A stretch of DNA of 64,000 bases from Hepsetus odoe. Taxonomy: Eukaryota; Chordata; Actinopteri; Characiformes; Hepsetidae. The notes beneath the pieces were generated by a model. That model had not been told where the DNA came from and did not search any database. It was given only the letters and a program-made list of their open reading frames with translations. Location of the stretch: the NCBI GenBank assembly GCA_017165825.1, contig CM029384.1:18227067-18291066 (forward strand), read 5' to 3'. Position 1 is the stretch's first letter. Every line of letters begins with the position of its first letter. Made by a program: the position numbers and the translations under genes. Shown piece by piece: positions 21,480 through 33,600 of this stretch.

Positions 21480-22691
21480 TTGGTTAATTCCAATGTATTT
21501 CCAAGTTTATAACTTCTAAATTATGAACAAACCAAAGTACCTATAGACATAGACAACTGGACAGATGTGGAAATCCAATATTTTTCACATTCATGCCTGT
21601 TGATGCTGTACACACTCATGAATGTAGAAACTTGATGCACCTAAATTACAGAAAAATATCCCTCCTTAATTACACTGGGCTTACTTAATGTCAGTGTAAA
21701 AAATCTCTTGCAAGCTGGGATAGGGTCCAATCCCCCAACCCTAATAAGGACAAGCAGCTATGAAAATGAGTGAGACAGAGTGAATGAGAGAGTTGAAAGG
21801 ACACTGAGTAAAAGTGGACTGTTTTAACAAACACTGACAATTTAGAATGCTAGAAATTTGCTTAATGGTAAAAATAACAGCAGCAGCAACAAGATACCAG
21901 TGATGAGGAAAAATATACATTACTTTGCTACTGTTCTTTCAGAGGATTTCTAAGGTATCTGTACTATAGTGAGTATGCATTGTTTTTTTTATCTGTCAGT
22001 TTTTTCCTTTTTGTCCCTGTAGCACATGTGTCGGTTTGTTTCTTTAGCTCCACCCTTTAGTTACACCCCTACCTGATACCTGACTAGTGCTTAGTCTTAG
22101 CCATCATATATATATATATACATAAAATGCCAATACAATTGAAAATCATATGAGAGGGAAAAGGGACCAAATAATATTTTAAACATAATTGTTTTTATTC
22201 TCAGTTCTGCTGTTTCCAACACATGTTTGGGCTGTGGATTCTGCCTTCACGTCTGTACTGTATGTAGCAGTTAGTTCCATTTGCAAGACTTTAAGGAAAG
22301 TCTTAAAAATATCCTTTACAAGAATCCATGTGTTCAAATAATTGCACTCTAAAATGGCATGAATGCTGAATGTTTGGAAAGTCTTGCTTAGCTTGACAGA
22401 AATGTAAAAGTAAATAAGAGAAACTGGAACAATGATGACCATAGTAAACTGTAGAATGTTTTAGCAAAATGTTTTATAGACCTTTCCTACAGGACTTTTA
22501 GATGCTGCCCATGTGTTTCCATTTAACACACTGGAAATTTGCATTAACCGCATCACTTTAAAAACATATGGCCATGGCACCTAGTTAATAAATCTCAAGA
22601 AGTGACTTATTATGCCTCCAGCTTCTACAAATATAAAAAAATAAATAAACACAGTTTACAAACTAGTCATTTTGTTGTACAATTTAATAAA
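21480..22691. other. Spacer, no gene
   Basis: A tail-2-like trace (GCTGGGATAGGGTCCAATCC) is at about 21714-21733 and a short (TA)n at about 22106-22120. No exon is recognised. Confidence 0.5.
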
Positions 22692-22888
22692 ACATCCATT
22701 TATGGCATTTAGCAGACACTCTTATCCAGAGCGACTTCCATGTCCTAATTACAGAGACAGTCCCCCCTGGAGTAATTCAGGGTTAAGGATCTTGCTCAGG
22801 GATCCAATGGTGGTACTGCTGGAGGTGGGATTAGAACCTGGGACCGCTTGATCCATAGGTCTGTAGGCAAGTACCCTACCACTAGAAG
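22692..22888 (-). mobile_element. SINE-B copy, antisense
   Basis: Runs from GGCATTTAGCAGACACTCTT (reverse tail) to CCCTACCACTAGA (reverse head). The core is intact. Confidence 0.8.
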
Positions 22889-23521
22889 ATTCAATTTCAG
22901 TCCATTGATCTACCCACCCACTATCTTGACCAGCTTTGTATCTTGAACTGGCCAGATACATGGAAGGGACTGAAATGAGAGCAAAAACTTTGTTCTTGAG
23001 GAATCTTGGGGAACTATTCCTCAACTTACTCCCCAAAAAACTGTCTGTCTCTTTGAAATGCAAAATTATATTCACATTGTCAGCAAATAGGATATTTTAA
23101 AAATAAGAACAAGTTGGCTATAGGACTTATTAATACTAAAATCACAAAACATTTTGATTTAACATAATTTCCATATCTTATAAATCAGTCAAGTCAGGTT
23201 CTTACGAAAAAATACAATCACTCTGAGGTGGCTTGAGGATAAATAAAAAGCTGTTTGTCAACTGTTTTTTATAATAAAAAAGGTTCTTTTAGTATAAAGG
23301 AAATATATAAAAAACACAGCAGACATTCACATTTAGTGTACATTGTATATATTGACATATTTAGTGATATAAAGAATTAAACATTATACACTATGAAGTA
23401 GTCTGGAACAAAAGCCACCCAACTCATTTTCTCTGATTTTATTTATTTATAACACATATACAATATGATACCAAAAAAGGATGTTTTCAATTACTGACAA
23501 ATTTACCAACATTTATATCGC
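22889..23521. other. Spacer, no gene
   Basis: AT-rich, no repeat or exon recognised. Confidence 0.5.
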
Positions 23522-23779
23522 TCCTGAGGCATAGTCCCTAACCACCAGTGGTTGCCTAGTGGTTAAGAACTAGGCCCCAGGATGGGAAAATCATGGGTTT
23601 GAATCTCAGACCAGTAGGTTGCCCTGAAGTAACCGTCCCCATCACTGTTTCCTGGGCGCTGGATATAGCTGCTCCCTGCTGCACGTGTGTGTTTGGATGA
23701 AAAGCAGAGAATTAATTTTGTTGTGTTTCACCATGTGCTGTGCTGTGATTCACAATGACAAGTAGTCACTTTCACTTCA
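23522..23779 (+). mobile_element. SINE-A copy with inverted head fragment attached
   Basis: A sense SINE-A (about 23545-23779, ending TAGTCACTTTCACTT) is directly preceded by an antisense piece of the same head (TCCTGAGGCATAGTCCCTAA, 23522-23541). The two heads face each other and form a short palindrome. Confidence 0.75.
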
Positions 23780-23901
23780 TAAATGGACATTTTCCTTTAG
23801 TACTTTCTTCTAGAGAGCTGAGTCGTCTAGACCCTGAAGCAGCGGAGCATCCCCACAATAACTGTTTGAACTTGACTGAGACAGAGTCTGGTTAAGATAT
23901 A

Positions 23902-24600
23902 CAGTATCTCACATATCAAAATATATTATATCTTTTGATGGGACAACACTGAAGATATGACACTTTGATACAGTGTAAAGTAGTTGGTATACAGCTTGTA
24001 GAACAGTGTAAATTTGCTGTCCTCTCAAAATATCTCAACACACAGCCATTAATGTCTACACCACTGGCAACAAAAGTGAGTACACTCCTAAGTGAAAAAT
24101 GTACACATTGTGCCCAATTAGCCATTTTCCCTTCCCGGTGTCATGTGACTTGTTAGTGTTACAAGGTCTCAGGTGTGAATGGGGAGCAGGTGTGATAGAT
24201 TTGGTGTTATCGCTCTCACACTCTCTCATACTGGTCACTGGAAGTTCAACATGGCACCTCATGGCAAAGAACTCTCTGAGGATCTGAAAACAAGATTTCT
24301 TGCTCTACATAATGATGCCTTGGCTATAAGAAGATTGCCAACACCCTGAAACTGAGCTGCAGCATGGTGGCCAAGATCATACAGCAGTTTAACAGGACAG
24401 GTTCCACTCGGGAGCAAAGAAGTGGAGTGCACTTGCTCAGGGTCATATCCAGATGATGTCTTTTGATGTCTTCATTCAATAGACATGAGTACTGCCAGCA
24501 TTGCTGGAGAGGCTGAAGGGGTGGGGGGTCAGCCTGTCAGTGCTCAGACCATATGCCGTACACTGCATCAAATTCGTCTGCATGGCCGTCGTTCCAGGGC
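23902..24600 (+). mobile_element. Tc1-like transposon, left half only
   Basis: Starts beside TA with CAGTATCTCAC and carries the long left terminal region known from a common fish Tc1-like family (AACACACAGCCATTAATGTC; GCAACAAAAGTGAGTACACT). A transposase start follows at ATG 24251 (MAPHGKELSEDLKT), then broken HTH text and VSAQTI. It stops near GGCCGTCGTTCCAGG, before the catalytic domain. Dead. Confidence 0.85.
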
Positions 24601-24991
24601 AAAATACACTAGTGTCTACTTTTAGGCAGATTCTTCACAGTAGCTGTGCTCAATCATTGCCCTAAAGTTTCAGATGGGTAAGGCATTAAAAACTTTAAAC
24701 CCTGTTAGTAGGTTACAAGACTGAATGTTTAAACTCTATGGTATTTATAATTACATTTTATATGACATGCACATTTGATCTTATTGTATATTTGGCGATG
24801 TTTTATAGTGTTTTATAGTATTTTGTGCTGCCAATCCAATGAGTAACAGATTCTGAGCTATTTTTTTGATTACACATATATAAATAATTGTTCCTTGAAG
24901 GATTTTTGGTTTCAGCCTAAAGGTATTTGAGTGTTGTTTATTTTTTTGTGGTTTGCAAATTCATAGATTACTGAGGTCAGACGTCTTAGTA

Positions 24992-25232
24992 GGCAGGGGT
25001 GGCCTAGTGGTTAGGGAGTTGCCCCTGCATTGGAAGATTGTGGGTTTGATTCCCTCACAAGTAGGTTGCACTGAGGTATCCTTGAGCAAGGTACCGTCCC
25101 TGTCACTGCTCCCCAGGAGCTTTCGATAGCTGCCCACGTTTGCATGGGTTAAATGCAGAGGTCCAGTTTTGTTGTGGTTCGCTGTGCTGTGACCTTGCAA
25201 TGATGAGGGTTGTCACTTTCACTTTCACTTTA
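24992..25232 (+). mobile_element. SINE-A copy, complete, tail 1
   Basis: Head GGGGTGGCCTAGTGGTTAGG, worn B box GGGTTTGATTCCC, full core and tail ending GTTGTCACTTTCACTTTCAC. Confidence 0.85.
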
Positions 25233-27676
25233 AAGTGGATGGTTGCAGCCTACAGCATTCACCTCACTGGATTGCTTGCTGTAATATTCAAAGTCTTCAT
25301 GTGATGTCACACTCTAAAACGACCCGCCATCTGAAGGACAAAACAAAGCTTTCTTCCACTGGCTATATATTTAGTTTCTGTCCGACTGGATGCTCTAACC
25401 AATGATGTTTGTACTTCTGCAGAATCTCAAAAGACCCCGGGGGTTAAAGTTTCTTGTTCTAATTTTTTATTATTTTATTTTTTAGTTGATGAAGGATCTA
25501 AATATCTGTTAGTTCTGTGCTACTCATATGATGGAAAAGTAAGAATAACGTGCACCCTTTTCATGTGTATGAATGTATATATTATTTTTTTCTATTTAAC
25601 TGCAGGTTATAGCCATTCTTGTGACTTGTGGGTAATGATAAGTGAAAATGTTCATACAGGAAGCTGTGTGTATCTGATCATGTTAGTTTGCTTGTGTGAG
25701 AATGGGTGTGGGAATGAAAATATGTCAGGGACGCACATATGTATTGGAATGTGTGCTTAGCATACTTTTCACATTCCATTCATGCCTTGTTAACTCATCC
25801 GGATTTAAATAAAACAACGCATTTCAAATGTTTCCAGCTAGAATAAAAAACATCTGTTTCCTGGTTTTTAAACTTTTTCAGACTTTTCAGGGCCAATTTG
25901 AGCTTTTGGGTGCAACTGTAGTCTTTTGTATAAATTATATTCAGATATATTATGGACATATCCATGGATATCATGTTAACATGCATTTTGCTATTGCACA
26001 GCTATGTTTTGCACCTTGTTTGTACACTTCAGCTTCACTTCCCTTTTCTTTTCTCAAGACTGTATACTAGTTTTCAACTAGCATAATTTGCTCTTTCCAC
26101 TAATTAAAAAAATTAAGACAATAAACTCAAAACTTGCAAATAAATGATCAAGTGGCCATTATGTATTGTATTATCTTCTCCACCAAAACAGTTTACTTAT
26201 ATAATTTGTAATTGGTGACATGTACACAAAATCTGCACTATAGTTTCTTGTATGGTTAGTTTGTTCATTTAGGAGAACTCCAGCCTTATACTTGAAACTT
26301 GCTTATCACTTACTATGAAGAACAGCATTCATTCAAAGCTCACCCACTGATTACCTAATAATGTTGAAAAAGTGTACTGAATAAGAAAGGCATAAACAGT
26401 ATCTATATATGTAGAGTTTGATATGGGTTCTTTCAAGAGGAGAAACCATAAAACTGGAGGGGGAGGGTAAATAACCATGGGAGACCATTTTTGCAAGCAG
26501 TTTTTAGCCATGTGGTTACTGGGAGGTTTTGGGGAAATAATAATTGTCATTGGTTAAGTAGCAGCGAGTCAAGCAACATGTTTGATAAAATTGTAAAATT
26601 CTCAACAATTCCATAGTATTACATATATAATTCAGTTTTACACTTACAGACCAGATTTGGCTCACTAAAGTGAAATCAACTTTCTGGAAGCAATTTGATA
26701 CCTGTTGCCCAAAGTCTGCTCTGCTCCAGGAGCCGACTTCCTGGTAGTTAGCACTTTTAGTTAAGGTTCACTGCTACTGTTGTGAAAGGACCAAAGGTTA
26801 TTTGCAGATTTGTCTCACAATTTAAGCACAGGACATCCAGAACTATTGGAACACATATATTTCTTTTTTTTCCCCAAATCACAAACTCTGTTCATAAATA
26901 AGTACTTCATCTGTAACATGAGTTTAAACATAATATTATTGCTTTTACAAAATAATTAATACTCCAAAAATGAAATGAGTTAGCACTCCTGATATTTAAT
27001 GTCACAAAGCAAGTCCACTCGATAACTCTATTTGATAATTCTATATGTGCTTCCTATAACCTTCTAGTCAAACCAGCAACGCTTCCTTTATTCATGTGAA
27101 TTCAACAGAATATAAATGCTTTATTGAAAGATACCCAAAATTGTATTTACACTTCAAATCCTTGTACCAATAAGGTTTAGCATTCTCTCTGATTACATGT
27201 TCTGCTAATCGCCCTTTATAGAGGAGAAGCCAAGTCTAATGAAGAAGAGAAAGTGGCTAAGCTTGGGTTTTCATCATCACTGTGCTTAGCACAAAAGACT
27301 CAGCTAATGACAATGGAAATGTAAGGAGAGGACAATGTCGTTTTCATTCTCCCACGCTAGTGTCCTTGGAGACCTTGAAACTGGGAAAGATCAGTTTTCT
27401 CCAGTGTTGTCCCATTCACACTAGAGCTAATCTCACAAGGGAGTTAACAAGTTACAAGACTGGGTTCTCTAACCAGCATCAAGTATATTTATTAAGCATT
27501 ATCATGCTTAATGATTACAGGGATTACAATCTAACTTCTCAGATCATTTTGTCAACATTGTATACAGTATACAGTTTTTTAAAAAGATTTTAGCAAAATT
27601 TAGACAGAGGGCTACAGGTTCCAATACCAGTCCAGGTTTCTTTCATCACAGTCTACTGTACTGTACAAACTTGCTG
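25233..27676. other. Gene-free spacer, 2.4 kb
   Basis: No exon with family resemblance and no clear repeat. Open frames here are short and lack support. Confidence 0.5.
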
Positions 27677-27920
27677 CTGGGGCAGTGCTCACCTGGTGGT
27701 TAAGGATTAGGCACCATGATAAGAAGGTCGTGCCCTTGAGTTCCGGACCTGTATGTTGCCCTGAGGTAATCTTGGAGGACTGTCCTAAAACACTGCTCCA
27801 TGGACACAAGCATTACAGCTCATTGCCCCTGCTCCTGTTGTGCATTCTGGTGTGATTGGATGTGTTAAATGCAACCAACAAATTTATTGCTCTCTGTGTG
27901 CCACAGCACAAGGAATTTCA
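27677..27920 (+). mobile_element. SINE-A copy, strongly diverged
   Basis: GGGGCAGTGCTCACCTGGTGG, GTATGTTGCCCTGAGGTAAT and a late GTTAAATGCAACC-like tail are still recognisable. Many changes make this an old insertion. Confidence 0.65.
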
Positions 27921-30599
27921 TTTTATTTGGAAGCCATGCCTAAACACAGACTCTATTCAATTTCAATAAGAACAACCACATCCAACAATGTGATTTTTAT
28001 AAAAAAATGTAGTTTTATTTTTAAGTTGGATTATTATTTTTTCTTTTTTTTGTGTCCAGTTGAGCATAGTGGATATTACATCAGTACATTTTTTACTGAA
28101 ACATTTCAAACACCAGATACCTGATTAATGACAGGAAGGATCTCTGAAATCCAGAACTCAGGTTTTTCAGCGTTGTTTTTCAGGTTTTTTCATTTTTGCA
28201 TACTCTGTTGAGTAAATCTTAATATTGTTTCAATATCCTCTGTAATTATTTGACAGCATTCAAGAAGGAAAGGCATTAAAAGACAGATGTATTTTAAAAA
28301 TGTAGCACCTTGTGTCAGCTTACACAAAGCATGATTTTCATTTGCAAGGAACATTAGCATGCTGAACTACAGCACCACACGTTCCAACTCAAAGATGTGA
28401 CCTTGAAGATGAGCAGCAGTCTTAGATAGAAAGAATGCAGGACATGGGCCTAAACTGTGTGGAAAAGAGCTCAGTGCATTTCCACACAGGCACCTGCAGC
28501 TTCTTGCATCAAGAGAAAGAGGTTTTCAGTAAACATCTCAGTTATGGGGGCAGTGCGGGGGCAGAGAAGGGAGGTAACAGTGATAAAAATAAATGTTTTA
28601 ATAACTTGCAAGTATTGTGCCAAAGTATTATATCACAGCATGGAGTCTTGCAACATCCATATAAAAGAGTTTATTGACACCATAATCTTTATTCCTTTCA
28701 ATGCATGTTTGCAACCCAGTCCTCAAAATGGCATTTTAGCACTGCTCTAATAATATTCAGAATAATTTCATGTCATGTTTAGTTTCATTAAAAACCAAGC
28801 AGCAATTTGTGCTTCATATTGTGATGAAATTTGTTTGTCTTTCTTTTAAACAGTAACATCAAGCCCAAAGGTGCATTCTCAGCAAGCAGGTTGAAGCGGT
28901 TTTTTTCATGCACGTTCTGCTGCCACAGCCTGGCTAACTGGTTTGTCCAGCCAGCCTTCTGTGCATAACATAGCCATCTGAAAAGAAACAACACTCTGAT
29001 CTTGTGTTTACAGCAAATCTAGATTACCTCTGTTTAAGGTTGTTGGAAAAAGGTTTGTGTTAGTAAAATCTCTAGTTACTGAAAGGAGGACATCATTGGT
29101 TTGTTTTATGCAAATACATACAGAATAAGGATTATTTTGGAAAATAATGCAAAAGCTTCCATACTACCTATGAAACAGTTGGTTTTTATTATTCCATAAG
29201 CTCATTTAGTACAACTTTTAATTTATAGATGTGTTATTGTAACAAAAACAACACAATGGAGATTTTGGACACAGCAAAGATGAGACAGCGACTTTATAAT
29301 TGAACTATTTTACAATAACAAGCATGGAGAGTTTACAGCAAATGCCACAAGTAACTTCTAAAATATGTAAGCTTCCTGAAAAAAAAAGCCTGAGTTCTTC
29401 TTTATAACTTGTATTCATGTCCCTTTGATTGCTAATCCTGTGAAGTGATGGTTATACTTTTTTGTGGACTTTGTGTTTTATGTGCAGCAGAACACAAAAT
29501 TACTCTTAAGAGTATCAGTCAATTCTGGGTTGTGTTTGACCGATTCAACAAACTCACCTGAACGAAAAATCTCATCTCACTGTGAGACAGTGACCAGACC
29601 TCAATGTGGAACGACAAGTAAAAGGCTGAAATAGGTGCATCTACAGGATATTAGATTTATTTAGTGGAAGAGGAACTTTCAAAAGAACAGAATGTCAGAT
29701 GACTGGTATTATCTGACGGGACTGATAATGCCATAAGACAATTTTCTTCAAAAACATATTAAAAAATAAATGAGGCAGCATTTTTTTTTTTGTCCAGTGA
29801 GCTTTTGATACCACAGCATGCTTGATTTTTAAGAGGTTCTATTTGACTAAAATCAGTCCCCTGGGGAAATTCTGCTAATTCAAAGTCCAAACATGGCAGA
29901 ACCTGAAAGGAATCTTAGATTTTGGAACAAGGAAGTGAGCTTGTTGTAACTGAGGATTGGGGCCTATCAAGTTCCTCCCTGTTAGGTTTTTATAATGAAT
30001 TCTTAATGTGGTATTAATATGAAGGACATTTCCTCAACTAGAGAATGTTATGAATGCCTTTTTATTTCAAAAGTAGATATAGGTTTAAAATTAAGGATCA
30101 TCTGTTCAATAAATAAAATCAAATCACAACATCTGTTCAAAAAGCCTAGGGCAGTTTCCAAGGGGACACTTCCAATGATACAATTCACATGCTTTTATAG
30201 AGCGTGCAATACTGTTAGGAAAGCTGAACATGCAGAACTGTCCATCATTTCAACATTCCATCCCAGTGAAGCATACCCAAAGCACTTCCTCTCCTAACAG
30301 TCTCAATAGGATTGAATCAGAGGTCATCCAAGATGTGTAGTGCCTTCCAAATTTCCCAGCCCACTGACTGGTTCAAAATAGTATTTTCCATTCTAAAAAA
30401 ACCCACTTCTTCCATTTCTTCTGTCATAACATGGATAAGGAAAGTAGCTTAGTAGTTTCAAGAAGTGAGGAGGAAGTTGTCAGTGTAAAACAAATATTTG
30501 TGTTTTTGAGTTTCAGCGTTCACAGATGTCCTCCTAAAGCTGGATAAAGGAACCACCAGTTTTCCCATTCATCTCTGTGATTTTAGAGTGAGGAAGTAT
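27921..30599. other. Gene-free spacer downstream of the receptor gene
   Basis: About 2.7 kb. The right part is expected to hold the sstr 3' UTR (minus strand), but no polyadenylation signal could be chosen with confidence. No repeat is recognised. Confidence 0.4.
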
Positions 30600-30671
30600 T
30601 CATATTGTTGACTGATTGATCTCTGGCAAAAGCTCCACTTTAGCATTACCTCCAGTTTCCATCTGGATGCA
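30600..30671 (-). CDS. sstr5: Proposed last coding exon of the somatostatin receptor
   Basis: On the minus strand a run of ten T then GTCTTCGCAG forms a good acceptor. The 72-nt exon starts CIQMETGG and ends INQSTI followed by TGA (30602-30600). The ending has Ser at -2 and Ile at 0, a class I PDZ ligand like those of mammalian SSTR2 (TSI) and SSTR5 (SKL). Confidence 0.68.
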   Translation of the reverse strand, partial: CIQMETGGNAKVELLPEINQSTI

Positions 30672-33600
30672 CTGCGAAGACAAAAAAAAAAGCTCTATGA
30701 GCATATGAACAAATAAAGTGAATCTTTCAAATGAATAAACAAGATGTTCTGCAGTTTCCCACATTCACATCCAAAATACACTCCCAGTCAAGACTGGGAA
30801 AAAAATGTAGATACAATCAAAGCGGAATGCTAATGGTGTGCTAAATGATCTTACATATTGCATGGAAATTTTAAAACAAGCTGTATTTCATCAGGGACAA
30901 AAAATGAATGTCATCATCTAAATTAATTCATTAATTCTTTCACTCATTATCTCAAAATCTTCTCCTGAGTAGGGTTTCAAATCGTGCTGGAGCCAATCCC
31001 AGCGCACACAGAGAGAAAGGCTGAGGAACACTCTGGGCAGGTGGCCAGTCCATTGCAGGTAATTTAACAGGTCTGAAACAGACATGTAAAAGCATGCATC
31101 TGATACTTGCTAATAATGTATTTTTAGTTAACCCAAATATAAAGATTGAATTCACCTTTGATGTATGCAGCCTCTTGACTTCCTGACGTTTAAAAAAAAA
31201 GACATCAGAGGATGTGGAAAACATGCAGAGACAGGACATGTGTATCTGACAGTTTAGACTTATGCTAAGGCACAGTTCATTTGATTATTTCAAATGACTG
31301 CTGTTTAGAATCAATAAGGCAGCAGTGTCACGTCAGTGTTCAGAGGGACATTAAAGCAACATAACAGAGCAAACTTTACCATAAAATAAACACAAGGGCA
31401 TTTTACGCAAGGTCATTTTGGGAATATAGACACTGGTTAGCGCTAGGTAGTATTGATATTGCTAGTGGGCTAAGAATCCCAAATACCATAGAACATATAG
31501 AGTAACCAACTGCCAAATTATTGACATCACATCTGTGGGAATGATTGCATTAAAAATTTAGAAGCAGTATTAAGAAATAAGGAAATATTTAATATCTTCA
31601 TTCAAAAGGCAACACAAAAAAGACACAACTACTCCAACCATTCATTAATGAATTAGGCTAAAATGCAAGCAACAAAATCAGCAGAAAACCAAAATGTAAA
31701 TCAACTTATAAATATACTGATTAAGTCAAATGCAAGTAAGTGTGAAAGGAGTGCCAAGGAATTTTCTTTACATATCATAGTTCATATAAAAGAGACTGAA
31801 TAAAATAGAAGATAATAATATTTGGATGTAATTACATTTCAGATTGAACAATAACGTGAAGTCAAAAAATATATATATGCCTATTATACTTCTCTAATAA
31901 TCGTGATATCTATTTCCAGTAATTTCTGAACTTTTCCCTTACAATAGCATTCCAGTAAATTTGAAATGGGCTGAGTTGGATCAGTCGTGATTAAGCATTA
32001 ATCTATGTCTCTGTCTTTACTGGATATTTACATTCCATCTAGCAGATGCTCTTATCCAGAGTAACTTCCATTTCCTAACTACAGGGACAGTCCCCCTGGA
32101 GCAACTTGGGGTTAAGGGTTTTGCTCAGAAAACCAGTGGTGGTGGTGCTGGAATTGGGATTTGAACCTGTGACCTTTTGGTTCAAGCTTATTCTCCTTCC
32201 TCTAGACCACCACCCAATATAGCACATAAGTCTTTAGAGGTCAGCGTTGAAAAAGAGAAACATGCTATTTCTCATAATGAGATGATTGCAAGAATATTTC
32301 TGATTTCTAATCAGAAAATCAAAAAGAATTTTGCTTGCTTTAGGTAAATGTACATTTTTATGCTATCACAAAAAGTCTTCATTTTATAAAAGCAAAGGCA
32401 TAAAAAAGTCAAAAAAAGTATTGGAGGACAAGAGACTGTTGTTTGTTGCTACCCAGCTGTGTCCTGTTCGATTTAATGTTTAAACAATAAATAGCTCCTG
32501 ATGTGTACTCTCAGTCAGAACTTATGATTTCAACTGTGAAAACTGCTGTTGTGAAAACCAAAACCTAACATGAAGCCCAGATGGCTGCCTTTGGGAGAAA
32601 GTATGTCATTTTGAAGCTGAGAAAAAAACAGAAAAGTTCACTACAAGCATTTCCCAAACATTTGGGATGGCCAGTTGAACTATTTGGAACATCTTGAAAA
32701 AGAAGGAACCCACTGCTGCAGTGAACGACAGACAAACTGATCGGCCAAAGAAAACAACAACAGCAGGTAACGGACTAATTGTGAAAGTAGTAAAGCCAGT
32801 CAGTCATTTTCTGCCACTTCTCCCAAGCGGGGTTGCAGGGGGGTTGCTGGAGTCCATCCCAGCTCACACAGGGTGAAGGATGGGGGACACACCCTGGACA
32901 GGTCGCCAGCCCATCACAGGAGGAGCATGACGGGGATGGTACCTTGCTCAAGGGTACCTCAGGGCAATCCATTGGAAAGGGGTTCAAACCCCCAATCCTC
33001 CAATCATGCAGCCAATGCCCTAACCACTAGGCCACCGCTGCCTCTGTGGTAAAGCAAAACCCCAAAACAATAATCATCATTAACAACCTCGGCAAGGCAG
33101 GAATGGAGGTCCCATAATTGAAGAATTGAAGAAGAATTTGTAAGTACTGTTACAAGCTCCATGGTGGAGATGGTGTCTTGTTTGGGCTTGCATGGCCGCT
33201 TTTGTAAATTTGCATTGACATTGACGATGCAAATCATGACTATAGCAGCAGAATGAACTCTGAGGTCCACAGAAACATTTTTTTCTGTCAAATTACAAAG
33301 AAATGCAACCAAACTAATTGGGAGGAACTTTATCATGCAGCAAGACAATGAGCTAAAGCATACCAGTTTAACAAAAAGGTCTCATTGTGGGAAAAGTGAA
33401 AAAGTTTGGACTGGCCAAAGGACAAATCAAACTCTAAGCAACAACTGAATGATGATGCAGTATTAGCCTGAAAAACCATAACAAAAGAAGTAACCAACAT
33501 TTTGGGGAAGTCACTGGTTCCCAGGCTTGAGGCTCTTATTACCAAGAAGGGCCTTACTGTTACAATACTTTTGGAGGGGACTATGGGGCACCAAACATCT

